From assembly GCA_900766135.1 (NCBI GenBank), contig CAAFUF010000029.1, positions 248,001 through 312,000 on the forward strand: a DNA stretch of 64,000 nucleotides. The letters are read 5' to 3'. This DNA is from Paenibacillaceae bacterium. Lineage in GTDB: Bacteria; Bacillota; Bacilli; Paenibacillales; Paenibacillaceae. The position numbers and the translations under genes were made by a program. The notes under the pieces are model-generated. The model had not been told where the DNA came from. It was given only the letters and a program-made list of their open reading frames with translations, and searched no databases. Position 1 is the first letter of the stretch. Each line of letters starts with the position of its first letter. Below, in pieces: positions 8,208 through 18,294 of the stretch.

Positions 8208-9789
8208 CGCGCTGTTGTTTCCTTTTCGTGTACTCCAGCGGATGCAGGCCGGTCACGCGGTGAAAAACTTTACTGAAATAGTGGCTATTGCGGTATCCCA
8301 CTTTTTCGGCCACCTCATACAACTTGTAATGCCCTGTCACCAAATAACGCTTGGCGTTCTCCATGCGAACCTCGGTCAAATAGTCCAGGATCGTACGGCC
8401 GGTTTCATTTTTGAAGCAATGCCGCAAATGATCGCCGCTGACGATTAGGTGCTCGGCGATTTGTTCAATACTCAAATCTTTGGCGTAATGCTGATTAATA
8501 TATTGGATCGCTTTCCTGACTTTCGTCGAAAAGACGTCTCCTAGCTCATCTTCCATCGCTGCCCGGAACTGGTTTTTAAACCAGCCCGCGATCCCGGCTA
8601 CCGAAGTCCAATCTTCAGAACCTTCGATCTCCTTGTACGGTTCGTCGCGAAAAGGCGGCCTCCCCTTGCTCGTGCGAATCCGATCCAGTTCCTTGGACAA
8701 AACGCTGCAAACCTTCCTTAATTCTTCAAGCTGTGCGCTTTCCTTCACGATGGTAAACATGGCGTCGATCTCCTCGTCGACTTTGGCAAAGCGATTCTCC
8801 TCCGCATCACGGACTAGTCGCTTCAACCGCATTTCTCCATCTCCCCCCGAACGGTCCGCTACTGAAGACGTGCCTACTGTTTCTGAGGAATACATCATCA
8901 TTTTGTCCTTCCCGCTGAATATGCGCATATCCAGAGCTCTGTCCGTCCATGTCGCGGCAGCAAACAGCTCCGTTGCATTGGAAAACACGGACGAACATGC
9001 GACGGACACGGTTTTCCCTATGGGGGAGATTCGCTTTAGATAGGATTGTTTCAATTGCGTGCTCCACTGGAAAAGTTCATCGTGCATCTGCCTCCGACTG
9101 ACCCTGCCGTCAAATCCAAGCAACACGCCGATCCGGGTGTTATCCGTCGTCACAAACGTCTCAATGCATCGATACCCCATTCCATCCATCACCTCCCACT
9201 CTATCTGGGCGCCGTTTTCTTGTAGAAACGCGGAGTGGCCCGCCGCCGGAAAAGGGGTGTCGATATCCAGAGCGATGTATACGTACTGGGATCCGAACGA
9301 TGCCATGTAAGAAGCAAGCGTTTTCATTTCTTCGTCCGATAAGACATTTCCTTCTTTCGCATGCATAAGCAACGTCTTGCTCATTTTCCTTTGGGTTGCC
9401 TTATCTTTGTCGATGGTATTGCGGAGCTTCTCTAACTCCAGCGTCAAGGTCTCCGGCGTTAACTCGTGCTTTACCCAGTAATCATGCACGCCAATTCGCA
9501 GCGAACGTTTGACGTAGTCGAATTCCTTATAGGAGGTAAGAATGACGATTTTGGCTTGACATCCCGATTCCGCAATCCTCTCGCTAAGGATCAAGCCGTC
9601 CATACCCGGCATCCGAATATCAACAAAGATCAGATCAGGTTTCAGCTTTGCGGCCATTTCCAAGCCTTTACGCGGATGAACGGTCTCTCCCGCTACCGTA
9701 TACCCCAACTCCTCCCAACGAACCAAATGCTTCAAATGCTCGATAGCCAAAATCTCATCGTCGATAATCATCACCTTAAACTTGTTCAA
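8200..9789 (-). CDS. Response regulator with AraC-type output (YesN type)
   Basis: 529 residues. The N-terminal receiver domain (residues about 4-120) has the DDE acidic triad and phosphoacceptor Asp in DLIFVDIRMPGMDG. A long linker region follows. The C-terminal AraC HTH pair covers about 430-525 (SIEQIAEHLIVSGDHLRHCFKNETG; LYEVAEKVGYRNSHYFSKVFHRVTG). The translation start is a TTG preceded by GGAGGGGGCACT. It is the first gene of the cluster and probably activates the importer genes downstream when phosphorylated by the partner kinase. Confidence 0.92.
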   Translation of the reverse strand: MNKFKVMIIDDEILAIEHLKHLVRWEELGYTVAGETVHPRKGLEMAAKLKPDLIFVDIRMPGMDGLILSERIAESGCQAKIVILTSYKEFDYVKRSLRIGVHDYWVKHELTPETLTLELEKLRNTIDKDKATQRKMSKTLLMHAKEGNVLSDEEMKTLASYMASFGSQYVYIALDIDTPFPAAGHSAFLQENGAQIEWEVMDGMGYRCIETFVTTDNTRIGVLLGFDGRVSRRQMHDELFQWSTQLKQSYLKRISPIGKTVSVACSSVFSNATELFAAATWTDRALDMRIFSGKDKMMMYSSETVGTSSVADRSGGDGEMRLKRLVRDAEENRFAKVDEEIDAMFTIVKESAQLEELRKVCSVLSKELDRIRTSKGRPPFRDEPYKEIEGSEDWTSVAGIAGWFKNQFRAAMEDELGDVFSTKVRKAIQYINQHYAKDLSIEQIAEHLIVSGDHLRHCFKNETGRTILDYLTEVRMENAKRYLVTGHYKLYEVAEKVGYRNSHYFSKVFHRVTGLHPLEYTKRKQQRDE

Positions 9790-9885
9790 AGTGCCCCCTC
9801 CTTTACCCTGCTTTCTTTCAACTTACAGGAGAAAGCGAAAACGCACAATTGACTAAATACGTTACTTGATAGATGATATTCCGAT

Positions 9886-9919
9886 TTTAAAAAAGACACG
9901 GCGCCTCAGCGCCGTGCCT
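9886..9919 (-). terminator. Strong intrinsic terminator
   Basis: The minus strand has GGCACGGCGC-TGAG-GCGCCGTGTC followed by TTTTTTAAAA. It lies 17 bases after the stop codon of the stalk-domain protein and separates it from the YesN/YesM cluster. Confidence 0.88.
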
Positions 9920-9935
9920 TTGCTTTCTTTTGTCC

Positions 9936-12125
9936 TTATTCGCTTTTCTTCACCGGCATCTGCTGGAACAGCAGGTTGACGGAGAGGTTGCTGCCCGGAG
10001 CAGCTGTGAAAATCAGATCCACGGTTTGCTCGCGCTCGCCGGTGCGGAACAACACCGCGTTTTCGTTCGGCGCGCTGATTCCTCCGACATTCGGCAAACC
10101 TATGATATCCCCGTTGACCATCACGGATCCCGAATAATTCCCGCCGCGCGGATTAAACGTAATGAGCGTGTTCGGCGCGACGCGGTACAGCTTAATCCGG
10201 TACAGGACGCCGAAGTTGCCGGCATTCATGCGGTATTCCCCGGTCGGACCGTCGTAACCGATCAGGAACGGGTCGCTGGAGTTGTCGCCGATCAGCAACC
10301 GGGATGGCGTATTGCCGATCAGATCGGTCACTTCGATATTGCGGTTGGCCTCCATATAGGTGCCGCGGTTATGAATATCAGGTACTAAAGCACTCAGATA
10401 AGGCAATGTCTTGAACGGGTCTTGATCTTGATCGACCATAATCACCGTGTAATTTAACGTATGATCGCTGTACAAGTCCGCAAACAACGAGATGACATCC
10501 CCTTGCTTCATCGCCGTCGCGCTGAGCTCGTTCAGGATGACCTTGCTTTCCCCCGGAGCAAACCACGTATCCTTGTACTTGTTGCCGGTTTGCATCGATT
10601 CGTAATAACGCTGTACCGAAGCTTTCCCCGCTGCGGTTGCATAATTGCTTGGTCCGCCAAAGCCCAGATTGCTTTGCGTCAGACGCGTCGTTTCGCTATT
10701 GTTGTTCGTGGCGATGACGTACATTTTGACCGGTTTCCCCGTAGCATTGGCGTGGTGGATCATGAAGCGCGTATTCCCGATTGCCGCTTCCTTATACACG
10801 ATTCCTTTGGAATAGACCGTTTCCGGGCTATTGCTGCGGATCAACGTAACCGCTTCGGAAGTGAAGGCGTATTTAAGCCGTTCCCAGCTTGGGACTTGCG
10901 TGCCGTCGAACGTATATTTTTCGCCGACCGGCATGAACAGCTTATTGAATTCATCCTGCGTATACAGGGTTTCATTCGTGATCGTAATCGTCTTCTCCAC
11001 CGTCGAATACAAACCGAATTTATTGACGACCTTCAGTCGGATCGTCATTTGCCCCGGCGTAAAGAACGCCAGCTGCTTGTTTTCCCAAATTCGTTCGGTG
11101 ATGCCCACTTCGTCCGTACTGAGGTCGGTGTAAGTGATCATTTCACCCATTTTATAGGTGTCTTTGTCCGTCGTAAAATTCGCCACCGGCGGCGTGTGCG
11201 GTTTGCTGACATGAATCGTCAGCGTAAACGGATTACTCCATTGACCGCTGGAATCCTGAACCCGGTAGGTAACGGTGTAATCCCCCGGCGTCATGAACAT
11301 ATCCTGGCGCCCGATCCATTCCTCGTTCACGATGGGAAGTCCGATTGGCGAGGAAACATTAGTTACATACTGAACCTGCGTTTCGCCCGCAACCACTTCT
11401 TTGTTACCGATCGTAAACGATGCGGTCGGCAGCGTGTTCAAATTGACGATCACTCGTTTGCCTACCGAATCGTAGGAATACGTGATATTTAAGGCCTTCG
11501 TGATCGCCGTCAACGGCACCATGAAGTTGTTCTTGGCGGAATAAGATTTCCCGCGCATCGTCTGCGTTACGCCATTGACCTTATAAGAGGTCGTGTTCAA
11601 TTTGAACCGAAGCTCATCGCTGCCCCGTTTGATGATCGTTTCCTTGGTTTTATTGTCAAAAGACAGCTGGAATCCCGCGCGTTCCACGATCGCCCGGATC
11701 GATATGTAAGATACGCCGTCCTTCACTTCCATCGGATAACCGGCAAGGTATTCCTTCCCGTCCTGGTACATCTTGTTGCTGTTAACCATCAAAATCAATT
11801 GGCCGGAGTTGCCTTGGTTTTGCACGCCTTGGTCCGTCGTCGGCGTTACCGGGCTGGTTGGCGGCACCGACTCGTCACCGGTTTCCGTCCCCTCCTGGCT
11901 CCCGCCCGGAATCGTTCCCTCGTTCGTCCCTGGATCCACGGACGTATCGCCCGGCTGCGCCCCATCGGTCGGATGAGTTAATGTCCCGTTATCCGCCGGT
12001 TGCTGGGTCACGGTCGACGGATCCGTGCCGTTTCCTTGCCCCATTTCCTCCGCGCTGGCCGGAAGTACCATGGCAATTTGCGATGCTGCCAACATCGTGG
12101 TGATCAACAATCTCTTTAAATTCAT
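9936..12125 (-). CDS. Secreted protein with copper-amine-oxidase N-terminal (stalk) domain
   Basis: 729 residues with a Sec signal peptide (KRLLITTMLAASQIAMVLPASA) and a Pro/Thr/Gly-rich linker (about 30-105). A Cu_amine_oxidN1-type domain spans about 110-235: LILMVNSNKMYQDGKEYLAGYPM, then DGVSYISIRAIVERAGF and NFMVPLTAITKALN. Two Ig/PKD-like segments follow (GDYTVTYRVQDSSGQWSNPFTLTIHV; PGQMTIRLKVVNKFG). The C-terminal 350 residues are not recognised. Paenibacilli encode many cell-envelope proteins with this stalk domain. It has its own ribosome binding site and terminator, so it is probably monocistronic. The specific role is unknown. Confidence 0.82.
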   Translation of the reverse strand: MNLKRLLITTMLAASQIAMVLPASAEEMGQGNGTDPSTVTQQPADNGTLTHPTDGAQPGDTSVDPGTNEGTIPGGSQEGTETGDESVPPTSPVTPTTDQGVQNQGNSGQLILMVNSNKMYQDGKEYLAGYPMEVKDGVSYISIRAIVERAGFQLSFDNKTKETIIKRGSDELRFKLNTTSYKVNGVTQTMRGKSYSAKNNFMVPLTAITKALNITYSYDSVGKRVIVNLNTLPTASFTIGNKEVVAGETQVQYVTNVSSPIGLPIVNEEWIGRQDMFMTPGDYTVTYRVQDSSGQWSNPFTLTIHVSKPHTPPVANFTTDKDTYKMGEMITYTDLSTDEVGITERIWENKQLAFFTPGQMTIRLKVVNKFGLYSTVEKTITITNETLYTQDEFNKLFMPVGEKYTFDGTQVPSWERLKYAFTSEAVTLIRSNSPETVYSKGIVYKEAAIGNTRFMIHHANATGKPVKMYVIATNNNSETTRLTQSNLGFGGPSNYATAAGKASVQRYYESMQTGNKYKDTWFAPGESKVILNELSATAMKQGDVISLFADLYSDHTLNYTVIMVDQDQDPFKTLPYLSALVPDIHNRGTYMEANRNIEVTDLIGNTPSRLLIGDNSSDPFLIGYDGPTGEYRMNAGNFGVLYRIKLYRVAPNTLITFNPRGGNYSGSVMVNGDIIGLPNVGGISAPNENAVLFRTGEREQTVDLIFTAAPGSNLSVNLLFQQMPVKKSE

Positions 12126-12284
12126 GCCTAAACTCCCTTTACTCTCCCATTTTGTATAGCTCCTCTTTACTCACAATGTATTAAACGCAAGTAAAAACGA
12201 AAAGTTGCTGACAAGACCAACAATAAATTGCCAAATGCAGTCGGTTGCTGCCGCATTTTCCTTTATTTTTTGACAAATCACCGC

Positions 12285-12313
12285 AAAAAACGCCCGGAAA
12301 TCACTCCCGGGCG
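12285..12313 (-). terminator. Intrinsic terminator after nagZ
   Basis: On the minus strand CGCCCGGGAGTGATTTCCGGGCG is followed by TTTTTTGCGG, 20 bases after the nagZ stop. This closes the second importer operon. Confidence 0.88.
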
Positions 12314-12333
12314 TTGTCGTAAAGATCCTCTGT

Positions 12334-13941
12334 TTAGACTTGGTCCAAGCTGACGGGCAAGACCCCTTGCGGCTGCATTTCACCGACCAAGACCTGGGCC
12401 GCGGCATCCAATGAAAACGGACGGTTCTCATACAAACAAAGATACGTCTCGATCTCCGGGAACGCGTTCAAGTCGTAGGGATTGCGCGTAGACACGACGA
12501 TCAGCCGTTTGCCCGGAAGTTGCTGAAGGCGCTGTACCAGCATTTGCTGGCCTTCAGGGATCTCCCCCTCCGCCGTGTAAGTCGCCACGACGATCTGGTC
12601 GATTCCCTCGCTTTGCTCCAGCACGGCAGCCGCCTCCTCGTCGCTTGGCTGGGTACCGATCACCGCCGAGACGATCTGGCCATGAAGCTTCCGCAAGGCG
12701 TCCGCCAGCGTGTATGGATGCACCGCCGGCTCGTCGACTTCGGTGCGGTGCCTCAGCTCCGGCCAGACGACCAGCACCGGATGGTCTGGCTCAAGCGGCA
12801 GGCTGCCCGCGCCTTTCACGAGCGTCACGCTGCGCTCCGCCGCTCTCCGCAGCAGCGCGCCGCTCTCCACCTCCGGCGTCAGCGGTCCTGCCTCCGCGGT
12901 CGCTGCGGCCACCGCCTGCGCCGCGCTGCCGATCCGCTTCGCCTTGAGCGCCAGAATTCGCTCCAGCGAGCGGTCGATTCGCGCTTCGCTAATTCGGCCG
13001 CTCCGCACCGCTTCGGCCACCCGCTCGATCGCCGCGCGCTGGTCGACCAGCGTATGGCTCACGAGCACCAGGTCCGCGCCGGCCTCGATCGCTTGAACTG
13101 CACCTTCGGCGATGCCGTAGTGCCCCGCGATAGCCTGCATTTCCAGGCAATCGGTGACGATCAGCCCGCCGAAGCCCAGTTCGTCGCGAAGCAAGCCGGT
13201 CAGCACGCGGCTCGACAACGTTGCCGGAATCCCCTCCGGCTCGAACGCCGGGAAGATCACGTGCGCCGTCATGATCGCGTCAACCCCCGCCGCAATCGCT
13301 TCCCGGAACGGCGCCAGCTCGACCTGGCGCAGCCGCTCCTTCCCGTGCGGGACGCTCGCCAAGCCGCGGTGGGAGTCCACCGCCGTATCCCCGTGGCCGG
13401 GAAAATGCTTGGCCGTCGCAATCACGCCTTGCGCCTGGTAGCCGCGTACCGCCGCGGCCCCCTGCACAGACACCCGTTCCGGACGTTCCCCAAACGAGCG
13501 CACGCCGATCACGGGGTTCGCCGGGTTGTTGTTGACGTCGACGCATGGCGCAAAGTTGAAGTTGATGCCCAGCTGCAGCATTTCCTTCGCTGCCAACCCG
13601 GCCACTTCCTCCGTCAACGCCGGGTCGTCTGCTGCCCCAAGCGCCATATTGCCGGGAATGCGGCTCATCCCTTCATGATCCAGCCGCGCCACCATGCCGC
13701 CCTCCTGGTCAATCGATATGAACAGAGGAAGCTCCGGCTTGCTGCGTGGCAACCCTTGCAAGCTCCGCGACAGCTCGGCGAGCTGCTCCACCGAGGCGAT
13801 ATTGCGCCGGAAATAGACCACGCCGCCAACATGATAACGCTCCACCAACAGCCGAATCTGTTCGTCCGGCACCAAGCTATGAAAACCGCAAATAAACAGC
13901 TGACCGATCTTTTCCTCCAACGTCCATGCCTTCAAATCCAC
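12334..13941 (-). CDS. nagZ: Beta-N-acetylhexosaminidase, glycoside hydrolase family 3 (NagZ-like)
   Basis: 535 residues. The GH3 N-terminal barrel shows the NagZ signatures LFISIDQEGGMVARL, VIATAKHFPGHGDTAVDSHRG (with the His of the catalytic dyad) and FGGLIVTDCLEMQAI (with the nucleophile Asp). A C-terminal GH3 domain of about 180 residues follows. There is no signal peptide, unlike the secreted Bacillus subtilis enzyme, so it probably acts on imported GlcNAc-containing disaccharides in the cytoplasm. The start is a GTG behind GGGGACGG. It lies 47 bases after the YesN-type regulator and appears to be the last gene of the importer operon, which hints that the importer handles cell-wall or chitin-derived sugars. 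Confidence 0.9.
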   Translation of the reverse strand: MDLKAWTLEEKIGQLFICGFHSLVPDEQIRLLVERYHVGGVVYFRRNIASVEQLAELSRSLQGLPRSKPELPLFISIDQEGGMVARLDHEGMSRIPGNMALGAADDPALTEEVAGLAAKEMLQLGINFNFAPCVDVNNNPANPVIGVRSFGERPERVSVQGAAAVRGYQAQGVIATAKHFPGHGDTAVDSHRGLASVPHGKERLRQVELAPFREAIAAGVDAIMTAHVIFPAFEPEGIPATLSSRVLTGLLRDELGFGGLIVTDCLEMQAIAGHYGIAEGAVQAIEAGADLVLVSHTLVDQRAAIERVAEAVRSGRISEARIDRSLERILALKAKRIGSAAQAVAAATAEAGPLTPEVESGALLRRAAERSVTLVKGAGSLPLEPDHPVLVVWPELRHRTEVDEPAVHPYTLADALRKLHGQIVSAVIGTQPSDEEAAAVLEQSEGIDQIVVATYTAEGEIPEGQQMLVQRLQQLPGKRLIVVSTRNPYDLNAFPEIETYLCLYENRPFSLDAAAQVLVGEMQPQGVLPVSLDQV

Positions 13942-13988
13942 GAGCCGTCCCCCTCATCGTAAAAGCGTAAATCGCACTTCAATCCGAC

Positions 13989-15596
13989 CTAAGATACGTT
14001 CGATTCCTTCTGCCGGAAATCCGACGGCGTCATGCCGGTATACTTCTGAAAGACCTTGGTGAAATAACGCCGTTCCTGGTAACCGATGGAGGTCCCGATC
14101 TGCGCGATCGACCGTTCGCTGCTGCGCAGCAGGCATTTGGCCATCTCCATCCGCTGTTTCGTCAAATACTCTACAAACGTTTCGCCAAAATGGTTCTTGA
14201 AAAGCAAGCAGAAGTAACTGCTGCTGATGCCGAGATAATCGGCGATATCCTCGATCCCGAAATCATGGCCGAGATGATTCTGGATGTAGTTTTGCGCGGA
14301 CATCATCAACAGCTCCGTGGATTTCTTCGCCGACAGGCAACCGCGCGATTGTTCGATCAGCGAAACGACCAGCGACAGCAGCTCCTTCAGGCTCATCGGC
14401 TCCCGCAGCCGCTGCCATAACGCTTCTTCCTGTTCCCGCGGCAGCATTTGCAGCTCGCGCATTTCGCGCAGCAGATGGATCAGCAAATAGTGCATCAGCT
14501 TCTCCGCCGTACCGGCCCGCTGTTCATCCAGGCAACCGATATACGATTTCAATTCCCCGGCGATGCGGTCCAAGACCTCTTGGCTTCCGTTACGCAGCCC
14601 GGTTCCTAGCTGCTCGATCCAGCTCCATTGCAGTTCCATGGCATTGCTCCCTGAGCGGGAATCGTCCGTTGGCGCCGCGTCGGCGATGATGAACCCTTCC
14701 TGAGCCGAGCCAAGAATCAACCGGTGCTGTAAACGATGATACAAATCCGATAATTCCTGCAAACGATGGGGCTGTGCCGTCATGCACATGCGCACGGGCA
14801 GTTCTTCCTTGCTGTGGATCAACTGCCGGATACGCTCAAATCCAGGCATCAGCGCCTCCTCCTCAACCCGCCGATCCGCTGCGGAGGACGGAAACACCAG
14901 GCACCATTCCCCCTCGCGGATCTGCAGTACGGTCAAAGCGGCCAGTACCTTGCCAAATACGTCTTTTAGCGCATGCTTGATGTGCAAATTCCAAGCTTTC
15001 CGTTCATGCAGCGACCAGATAATTGATCGATGCGAATACCCTTCCAAATCCAAGAGAAGCATGGCGTAACGGCGCTGCTCCACGCTAACGTCCTCGTCAT
15101 CCCATAACAACCCTTCTCCCTCAGCCTCCTGGCCGAGCAGGGAATGCAACAGGAAGTTCTCATTGGCCAGGTCGACCACCTGATTCAGCCGCTGCTCCTT
15201 GTTCAGGTTTTTGCGTTTCTCGCGGATTTGTTTGGCGACGCCCCGAACCGTTTCCTCCAGCTCAAAATAATTGATCGGCTTGCAAATGTAATCCTTTACG
15301 CCGAAGCGGATTGCAGTTCGAGCATACTCAAATTCCTGGTACCCGGTCAACAGCAGGATTTCGCAGGGAATCTCCCGGTCCCTGACCTCCTGCAGCAACT
15401 GGATACCGTCCATGACCGGCATGCGGATATCGCTTAAGATCAAGTCGGGACGATGCATGGAGGCCATCTCTAACGCGTCCTTGCCGTTTTTGGCCAGCAA
15501 GACGGTTTCGAACCCCATTTCTTCCCAAGGCAATACCTTCGACAAGTTCGTGAGAATATGAATTTCATCGTCAACCAGCAACGCTTTTAATCTCAT
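13989..15596 (-). CDS. Response regulator with AraC-type output (YesN type), second cluster
   Basis: About 535 residues. The receiver domain has the DDE triad and phosphoacceptor Asp in DLILSDIRMPVMDG. A C-terminal AraC HTH pair follows (GIEDIADYLGISSSYFCLLFKNHFG; SIAQIGTSIGYQERRYFTKVFQKYTG). The ATG at 15594-15596 follows GGCGGGTGATAACG. It overlaps the end of the kinase gene by 26 bases, so the pair is translationally coupled. It probably regulates the binding protein and permeases of its own operon. Confidence 0.92.
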   Translation of the reverse strand: MRLKALLVDDEIHILTNLSKVLPWEEMGFETVLLAKNGKDALEMASMHRPDLILSDIRMPVMDGIQLLQEVRDREIPCEILLLTGYQEFEYARTAIRFGVKDYICKPINYFELEETVRGVAKQIREKRKNLNKEQRLNQVVDLANENFLLHSLLGQEAEGEGLLWDDEDVSVEQRRYAMLLLDLEGYSHRSIIWSLHERKAWNLHIKHALKDVFGKVLAALTVLQIREGEWCLVFPSSAADRRVEEEALMPGFERIRQLIHSKEELPVRMCMTAQPHRLQELSDLYHRLQHRLILGSAQEGFIIADAAPTDDSRSGSNAMELQWSWIEQLGTGLRNGSQEVLDRIAGELKSYIGCLDEQRAGTAEKLMHYLLIHLLREMRELQMLPREQEEALWQRLREPMSLKELLSLVVSLIEQSRGCLSAKKSTELLMMSAQNYIQNHLGHDFGIEDIADYLGISSSYFCLLFKNHFGETFVEYLTKQRMEMAKCLLRSSERSIAQIGTSIGYQERRYFTKVFQKYTGMTPSDFRQKESNVS

Positions 15597-17415
15597 CGTT
15601 ATCACCCGCCCCATATCTTGGTATCACGCACTGAATCGTCGTTCCGTATCCGGGCTGCGAACAAATGAACAACCCATACCGGTTCCCGTACTGGAATCTC
15701 AGCCGGTCATAAACGCTGCGGAGTCCCAGGCCCCGGCGTTCATGATTCGGGTACGGCGCCAAGGAACGGTACACCGGATCGTCCAAATCCGCGTATTGGA
15801 TGCTCGCCAGCTGCTCGTTCGTCATCCCAATTCCGTTATCTTCAATCCTCAGCAGGATGCGGTCTTGCTCCATTCTCCCCGTGACCGTGATCCTGCCTTT
15901 ATAATCGATTCCTTCAAACCCGTGCTGAATGCTGTTCTCCACAAGCGGCTGCAGCGTTAACTTCAGCAGCAGGCAGCCCATCATTTCGTCCGGAATCTCG
16001 ATCGCGTACTCGAACAGCTCATCGAACCGGAATTTTTGAATTTCCAAATAGCTGCGGAGGTGTTCGATTTCCAAGCTCAGCTTGATTTCTTCTTTATCCT
16101 GAATGCTGATCCGCAAAATGCTGGCCAGACGAAGCACCATTTCGCTGACCTTGCGCCCTTCGTTCTGAACGGCCAGAACGTTGATCGATTCCAGCGTATT
16201 AAACAGAAAATGCGGCTTAATCTGGGCCTGAAGGACGCGCAGCTCGGCGTTGGCCTTCTGCAACTGCTCCCGTTTGACTTGCTCGAACAGCTCATTGATT
16301 TTATCCATCTGATTGTTGAAGCCTTTTTGCAGCAGGAGCAGCTCGTCATCGCCTTTCTCATCCACGCGCGCATTCAGATCTCCGCTCTCGACCTTGCGCA
16401 TGAATCTCACGATCACGCCAATCGTTCCCGTAATCCGGTTCATAAACAGCAGGTTGAACAACATCGCCGTCAACACGCACAGGCAAATAATCGCGACAAA
16501 CCATTTCGCAAAGGTCGTGACCTCCTGCGATAAATAGCTCCACGAGGTGACCGATACGAGGCTCCACGGGTAATCCTGCAATTTGTAGATCGAGATGACG
16601 CTCTCTTTGCCGTTAAACTTGCCTTTAAAACTCCGGTAACCCTCGCCCAGCTCCCAGTCCTTCGGCAGATAAACCCCGATTTGCTGACCGTCCAGCTCCG
16701 ATTGATAATCATACAGAATCAGGCCTTTATCGTTAACCAGCATAAACCGGGTATCCCGCATCTCGCTGCCCAACTTCAGGTTTTGGAAAATCTTCTCGAA
16801 CTCCCAGTTCTTGATCTGCACCACCAGCACGCCGACCCGCTCCAGATTGCTAAGCTCCTTAATCAGGCGGATTTGCGTAAACACGTTGTCCGATCCGGTC
16901 AATTCCGGATATTCGTGCGGAGCGATCCATTTGGGTTGGCCGTTGAGGGCCATCACTTCGTTATATAAAGGATGCTCCTTGAATTTTTCGTAGGGCAGCG
17001 TCTCAAAATTTTCCTTGTTGAAGATGGCGATAACATTGGATTTCCGGCCCCCGTGGATGTTGTACAAAAAGGCGTAGTCGATGGCCGGGTGACTGTATAG
17101 CAAAGAACGAAAATTTCGCTGATTGGCGTTCAGCTCCAGCTGGGTGGTGGCCGTCAAATCCTGGGCATCCGGGTCCTTGGCCGATAAAGCGGCCTGGAAC
17201 ACCCCTTTGGCGATGCCGTTATCCGTGACGTTGTCCATCTCCTGGAAGACATTCTTAATGCTGTAGCCGATCGCCTTCAGTGAATATTCCGCCTGCTGGC
17301 TGTACTTCTTCTCGATCGAGTTAAACGTGACCAGAAACGTAATAATGCCAAGCACAAACAAAGGAATAATGACCAAACCCAAAAAAGCGGTAAACAGCTT
17401 GATGCGCAAATTCAT
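15571..17415 (-). CDS. Sensor histidine kinase of the YesM type, second cluster
   Basis: 614 residues. It has an N-terminal transmembrane helix (AFLGLVIIPLFVLGIITFLV), an extracytoplasmic sensor of about 260 residues, and a second helix (WFVAIICLCVLTAMLFNLLFM). HAMP follows (GVIVRFMRKVESGDLNARV), then phosphoacceptor His in QAQIKPHFLFNTLES, and an ATPase domain with IEDNGIGM and GLGLRSVYDRL. It sits between the permease genes and its cognate regulator in one operon with a binding protein and nagZ. Its ligand is presumably the transported amino-sugar oligosaccharide; that is inference. Confidence 0.92.
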   Translation of the reverse strand: MNLRIKLFTAFLGLVIIPLFVLGIITFLVTFNSIEKKYSQQAEYSLKAIGYSIKNVFQEMDNVTDNGIAKGVFQAALSAKDPDAQDLTATTQLELNANQRNFRSLLYSHPAIDYAFLYNIHGGRKSNVIAIFNKENFETLPYEKFKEHPLYNEVMALNGQPKWIAPHEYPELTGSDNVFTQIRLIKELSNLERVGVLVVQIKNWEFEKIFQNLKLGSEMRDTRFMLVNDKGLILYDYQSELDGQQIGVYLPKDWELGEGYRSFKGKFNGKESVISIYKLQDYPWSLVSVTSWSYLSQEVTTFAKWFVAIICLCVLTAMLFNLLFMNRITGTIGVIVRFMRKVESGDLNARVDEKGDDELLLLQKGFNNQMDKINELFEQVKREQLQKANAELRVLQAQIKPHFLFNTLESINVLAVQNEGRKVSEMVLRLASILRISIQDKEEIKLSLEIEHLRSYLEIQKFRFDELFEYAIEIPDEMMGCLLLKLTLQPLVENSIQHGFEGIDYKGRITVTGRMEQDRILLRIEDNGIGMTNEQLASIQYADLDDPVYRSLAPYPNHERRGLGLRSVYDRLRFQYGNRYGLFICSQPGYGTTIQCVIPRYGAGDNDEIKSVAG

Positions 17416-17466
17416 CGGCGGCAGCTCCCAATTGGCAAGACTAACCCTATTTTAACACGCCGCCGA

Positions 17467-18294
17467 CTATCCTTTAACGCTGCCGGCCGTTACGCCTTCA
17501 ATTATTTTTTCCTGGAGCACCGCATAGATGATCATGACCGGCAGAACGCTGAACACGATGCCCGCCGACATCTGCGCATAGTTCGTGTTGTAAGCGTCGC
17601 GGAAGCCGACCATGCCAACCGGGAGCGTACGTAATTCTTCGCTGGACAGAAAATAGTTCGCCAGCAAAAACTCGTTCCAGTTGCCGAGAAAATTGATGAT
17701 GAACACCGTGACGATCGCCGGTACTGTCAACGGGAGCATGACTTTGAAGAACATCCCGGCCGAGCCTAATCCGTCCATAACGGCAGCTTCTTCGATTTCA
17801 CCGGGGATGGAGCGCATGAACGCCGCCAGAATGATAACAGAAAACGGAATGGCGTTGGCTACATAAGGCAAAATCAGCGCCATATGCGTGTCGAGCACGT
17901 TCAGGTTGCGCATCATGCCGTAGATCGGCAGCAACAGCGAATTGTTCGGAATCAGCATCCCCACCAGAATCAACTGGAACACGATCGCGCTAATCCCGTT
18001 GTACCGCATGCGCGTGACCGCAAACGCCAGCATCGCGGCAAACAGGATGGATAAACACGCCGATAATACGCCGATGTACAAGCTATTGAAAAAATAAGTG
18101 CTGATCTTGGCGTTAACCCAAGCATTGACGTAATTATCGAAAATCATCGACGACGGCAGGCCAAACGGGTTGGACGCGATCGCCTGGTTATCGGTTTTGA
18201 CCGAAGAGAACAGCACGAACAGAAATGGATACAAAATGATGAGCAGATACGCCATCAGAAATAGATGCGGGATCGTCTTTTTCAGCACTCTCAT
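17467..18294 (-). CDS. Carbohydrate ABC transporter permease (MalG type), second cluster
   Basis: A 275-residue polytopic membrane protein with an EAA-type loop (GEIEEAAVMDGLGSAGMFFKVMLPL) and the MalG-like end KIIEGVTAGSVKG. Its start codon overlaps the stop codon of the MalF-type permease by one base (TGATG), which indicates tight coupling. No ATPase gene is in the operon. Confidence 0.92.
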   Translation of the reverse strand: MRVLKKTIPHLFLMAYLLIILYPFLFVLFSSVKTDNQAIASNPFGLPSSMIFDNYVNAWVNAKISTYFFNSLYIGVLSACLSILFAAMLAFAVTRMRYNGISAIVFQLILVGMLIPNNSLLLPIYGMMRNLNVLDTHMALILPYVANAIPFSVIILAAFMRSIPGEIEEAAVMDGLGSAGMFFKVMLPLTVPAIVTVFIINFLGNWNEFLLANYFLSSEELRTLPVGMVGFRDAYNTNYAQMSAGIVFSVLPVMIIYAVLQEKIIEGVTAGSVKG

